Below, piece by piece: positions 61,905-64,000 of a stretch of 64,000 nt of DNA. Every line of letters begins with the position of its first letter. Positions within the stretch are counted from its first letter, which is position 1. Below the pieces are notes generated by a model that saw only the letters and a program-made list of their open reading frames with translations, was not told where the DNA came from and did no database searches. The position numbers and the translations under genes were made by a program. The DNA is from Paenarthrobacter ilicis. Lineage in GTDB: Bacteria > Actinomycetota > Actinomycetes > Actinomycetales > Micrococcaceae. The stretch covers positions 1,612,001 through 1,676,000 of the forward strand of contig NZ_JAFBCD010000001.1 in NCBI RefSeq assembly GCF_016907545.1. Direction: 5' to 3'.

Positions 61905-64000
61905 ATGACCTCCTCCAGCTACCTCCGTTTTCCGCATGTGCACGGCGACTTGGTCACCTTCGTGGCCGAAGATGACATTTGGGTTGCGCCACTTTCCGGT
62001 GGACGCGCCTGGCGGGTTTCTTCCCAGCAGCTTCCAGCCCGCAATCCCCGGTTCGCTCCGGACGGCACATCGCTGGTGTGGACTGTCATCGTCGGTACAT
62101 CACCGGAGGTGGTGACTGCGCGGGTAGATGGTGGGGGATACAAGCAGCTGAGTTACTTCGGCCACAGCACCACTAAGGTCAAGGGGTTCACCCCGGCCGG
62201 AGACATCCTGGTGACCAGCGCTTTCCAGCAAGCCGAGAGCCGCCACACCCACGCTTACAGTTTGCCGATCACCGGTGGAACGGCAGTGGAACTGCCGTTC
62301 GGGCCCGTGGAAGGAGTCGCTTTCGGCCCTGAGGTGGGCGACGAGAAGCCGGTGGTCCTGTCGAGCGTCCTTTCGAGGGAGCCGGCATGGTGGAAGCGGT
62401 ACCGGGGCGGGACAGCCGGTAAATTGTGGATCGACGCCGACGGTAATGGCGAGTTTGAACGGCTCATCCCCCATGTTGAGGGAAACCTGACGGACCCCCT
62501 GTGGATCCAGGGACGGATTGCTTTCCTTTCGGATCACGAGGGGTACGGGAACCTGTACTCCATCCGGCCCGATGGTTCCGATCTCCGGCGCCACACCGAT
62601 CATGAAGATTTCTACGTCCGCCACGCCAGCACTGATGGCCACAGGGTCATCTTTGAGTCCGCAGGCGAATTGTGGATCCTTGACAGCCTGGAACCTGATG
62701 CGGTGGCCAGGAAGGTGGAGGTCACGCTGGGGTCGGCATCGCCCTCCCGCCGGCCTTCGCCGTTGAAGGTCGCGGCCCATCTGGGTGACGTCATTCCCAA
62801 CCTCACCGGAACCGCCAGTGCTGTGGAGTCGCACGGAACCATTCATTGGCTTCGCCACAAGGATGGCCCCTCCCGGGTGGTCGAGGCGACGCCGGGCGTC
62901 CGCGCGAGGCTTCCGCGTCCGCTGACAGGCGGACGGATTGCCTACATAGCTGACCACGACGGTGTCGAGGCTCTTTACATCAAGCGGATTGCCGCGCGCA
63001 CGTCACCCGCAGCGGAGGTGCCGGAGACCGTCGTCGAGGCCCCTGCCGCCGTAGCAGTGGACGACGCACTTCCGAAGCCGGTGTCAGCGTCCAACATTGC
63101 AGGGAAGGCACCCGCTGCCGGGCACGGCGGCGGAACAGCGCCGGCAGCTGCCTCGACGCCTGCGGCTGGGGGTCAGCCCTCAGCTGACACGGCCAGCGGT
63201 GCCGGCGTCGGGCCAAACGATGCAGCTCCTGCGGAAACTGACGAACGTCGCGTTGATTTTCCGGCGCCTTCCCGGCCCAGGGCCATGGAAGCCAGCCCCG
63301 ATGGCCGCTGGCTGGCCGTCGGAACCTCCTTCGGCGACGTGCTTGTCATTGATTCCCTCGACGGGTCGTTGACCCACCTGGTCAGCGTTGGCGAAGGCAG
63401 TATTGACCAAATGTCGTGGTCCCCGGACTCGCAGTGGTTGGCATGGTCGGAGCCGGTGACCGCGTTCGGCTCGCGAAGCAAACTCAGGATTGCCCGACCG
63501 GCAGCCAAGGAGTCCGGCATCATCGATGTGACGGACGGCCGTTTCTGCGACGAATCCCCCCGGTTCACTCCGGACGGCAAATTCCTTGCTTTCCTTTCAA
63601 ACCGGAGCTTTGATCCGGTATATGACGGCCACTCGTTTGATCTGTCCTTCCCCAGCCCCATCAAGCCTTACCTGGTTGCCTTGGCAGCTGATACACCGTC
63701 CCCGTTCGGACCGTCCATCGACTCCCTGGATGATGAACCGGAGACCACCAGCGGCACGGCAGACGACGACGGCCAGGCACCCGCGGTGCGGGTGGACCAG
63801 GACGGTTTGGCGCACCGCGTCATCACGGTTCCCGTTCCACAGGGCAACTACTCCCACCTCGATGTCTCTGACGGGGCGCTGTTGTGGCTCGATACGGAGT
63901 TGACCGGGGTCACGGGTGAGGGGCGTGGAACGCCGCAGGATAAGAAGACCGCCCCGTCCTTGGTGAGCTATGACCTCGCCAAGCGCAAGACCACCACGCT
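61905..64000 (+). CDS. Tricorn protease homologue, N-terminal 698 codons (3' end outside window)
   Basis: The frame is open from ATG 61905 to the window end. The start (SSSYLRFPHVHGDLVTFVAE, then DDIWVAPLSGGRAWRVSS) and the recurring RFAPDGTSLVWT, FTPDGKFLAFLSN and SPDSQWLAWSEP blocks are the two beta-propellers of tricorn-type peptidases, which degrade peptides downstream of the proteasome. An Ala/Pro/Gly-rich insert of about 80 residues (near 365-445) separates the propellers. The PDZ and S41 catalytic domain must lie beyond the window. A plain propeller protein remains possible. No signal peptide, so cytoplasmic. Confidence 0.85.
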   Translation, partial: MTSSSYLRFPHVHGDLVTFVAEDDIWVAPLSGGRAWRVSSQQLPARNPRFAPDGTSLVWTVIVGTSPEVVTARVDGGGYKQLSYFGHSTTKVKGFTPAGDILVTSAFQQAESRHTHAYSLPITGGTAVELPFGPVEGVAFGPEVGDEKPVVLSSVLSREPAWWKRYRGGTAGKLWIDADGNGEFERLIPHVEGNLTDPLWIQGRIAFLSDHEGYGNLYSIRPDGSDLRRHTDHEDFYVRHASTDGHRVIFESAGELWILDSLEPDAVARKVEVTLGSASPSRRPSPLKVAAHLGDVIPNLTGTASAVESHGTIHWLRHKDGPSRVVEATPGVRARLPRPLTGGRIAYIADHDGVEALYIKRIAARTSPAAEVPETVVEAPAAVAVDDALPKPVSASNIAGKAPAAGHGGGTAPAAASTPAAGGQPSADTASGAGVGPNDAAPAETDERRVDFPAPSRPRAMEASPDGRWLAVGTSFGDVLVIDSLDGSLTHLVSVGEGSIDQMSWSPDSQWLAWSEPVTAFGSRSKLRIARPAAKESGIIDVTDGRFCDESPRFTPDGKFLAFLSNRSFDPVYDGHSFDLSFPSPIKPYLVALAADTPSPFGPSIDSLDDEPETTSGTADDDGQAPAVRVDQDGLAHRVITVPVPQGNYSHLDVSDGALLWLDTELTGVTGEGRGTPQDKKTAPSLVSYDLAKRKTTT

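Noticed and set aside
1..64000. tRNA, rRNA, RNase P RNA, tmRNA, CRISPR, insertion sequence or prophage
   Set aside because: No cloverleaf, conserved RNA core, repeat-spacer array, transposase or integrase was recognised on either strand.

Overview
The window is chromosomal DNA from a GC-rich actinobacterium. A divIVA/wag31-sepF-yggT division block, a dcw cluster with no ftsA, a PASTA kinase beside a Rv2175c-type DNA-binding protein, and the lipB-lipA-DUF4191-RDD-glnA / glnE-glnA2-panB arrangement all point to Actinomycetota. Protein wording, the MurE specificity motif (consistent with an L-lysine peptidoglycan) and the two glucokinases fit Micrococcaceae, most likely Arthrobacter or Paenarthrobacter. 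This genus-level call is inference. I saw no tRNA, rRNA, insertion sequence, prophage or CRISPR array. The region is almost entirely core genome.

Layout. 1-8.5 kb: the end of pyruvate carboxylase, a FadD15-like acyl-CoA ligase, a ROK glucokinase, a small membrane protein with two tandem alpha/beta hydrolases, a PlsC-type acyltransferase and class II DAHP synthase. 8.5-15.7 kb: PASTA kinase, LysM lytic transglycosylase, Rv2175c-like regulator, polyprenyl diphosphate synthase with a lipoprotein, and DNA polymerase IV. 16-37.8 kb: the division and cell-wall cluster mraZ-rsmH-ftsL-ftsI-murE-murF-mraY-murD-ftsW-murG-murC-ftsQ-ftsZ-pgeF-yggS-sepF-yggT-divIVA-lspA-rluD, largely with overlapping start/stop codons. 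37.9-44.6 kb: dnaE, a flavin reductase, a membrane protein, hisD and nrdR. 44.7-48.5 kb: the minus-strand SDR, polyphosphate glucokinase and methionine aminopeptidase, a 54-residue SPOR-like protein, and panB. 48.6-59.1 kb: a nitrogen and lipoate block (glnA2, glnE, GNAT, two small orphan genes, glnA1, RDD, DUF4191, lipA, lipB). 59.2-64 kb: an unusual membrane kinase carrying a 15-bp minisatellite, a TIGR01777 epimerase, and the first 698 codons of a tricorn-protease homologue.

Regulation is unusually readable. At least twelve genes have a TANNNT -10 hexamer ending exactly 6 or 7 bases before the start codon and no convincing ribosome-binding site, which predicts leaderless mRNAs and fixes several starts (glucokinase, aroG, pknL, dinB, dnaE, hisD, map, panB, lipB and others). 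The mraZ promoter carries GTGG boxes in 10-bp register (the MraZ operator). glnA1 has a full four-half-site GlnR operator. nrdR is preceded by two NrdR-like boxes and a promoter that overlaps the hisD terminator.

The most unusual items are the LRPxx minisatellite in the juxtamembrane segment of the 59.3 kb kinase, a 47-residue zinc-ribbon protein and an orphan 116-residue protein between glnE and glnA1, long perfect palindromes before divIVA and ftsZ, and the breadth of predicted leaderless initiation. I found no complete new multi-gene system.
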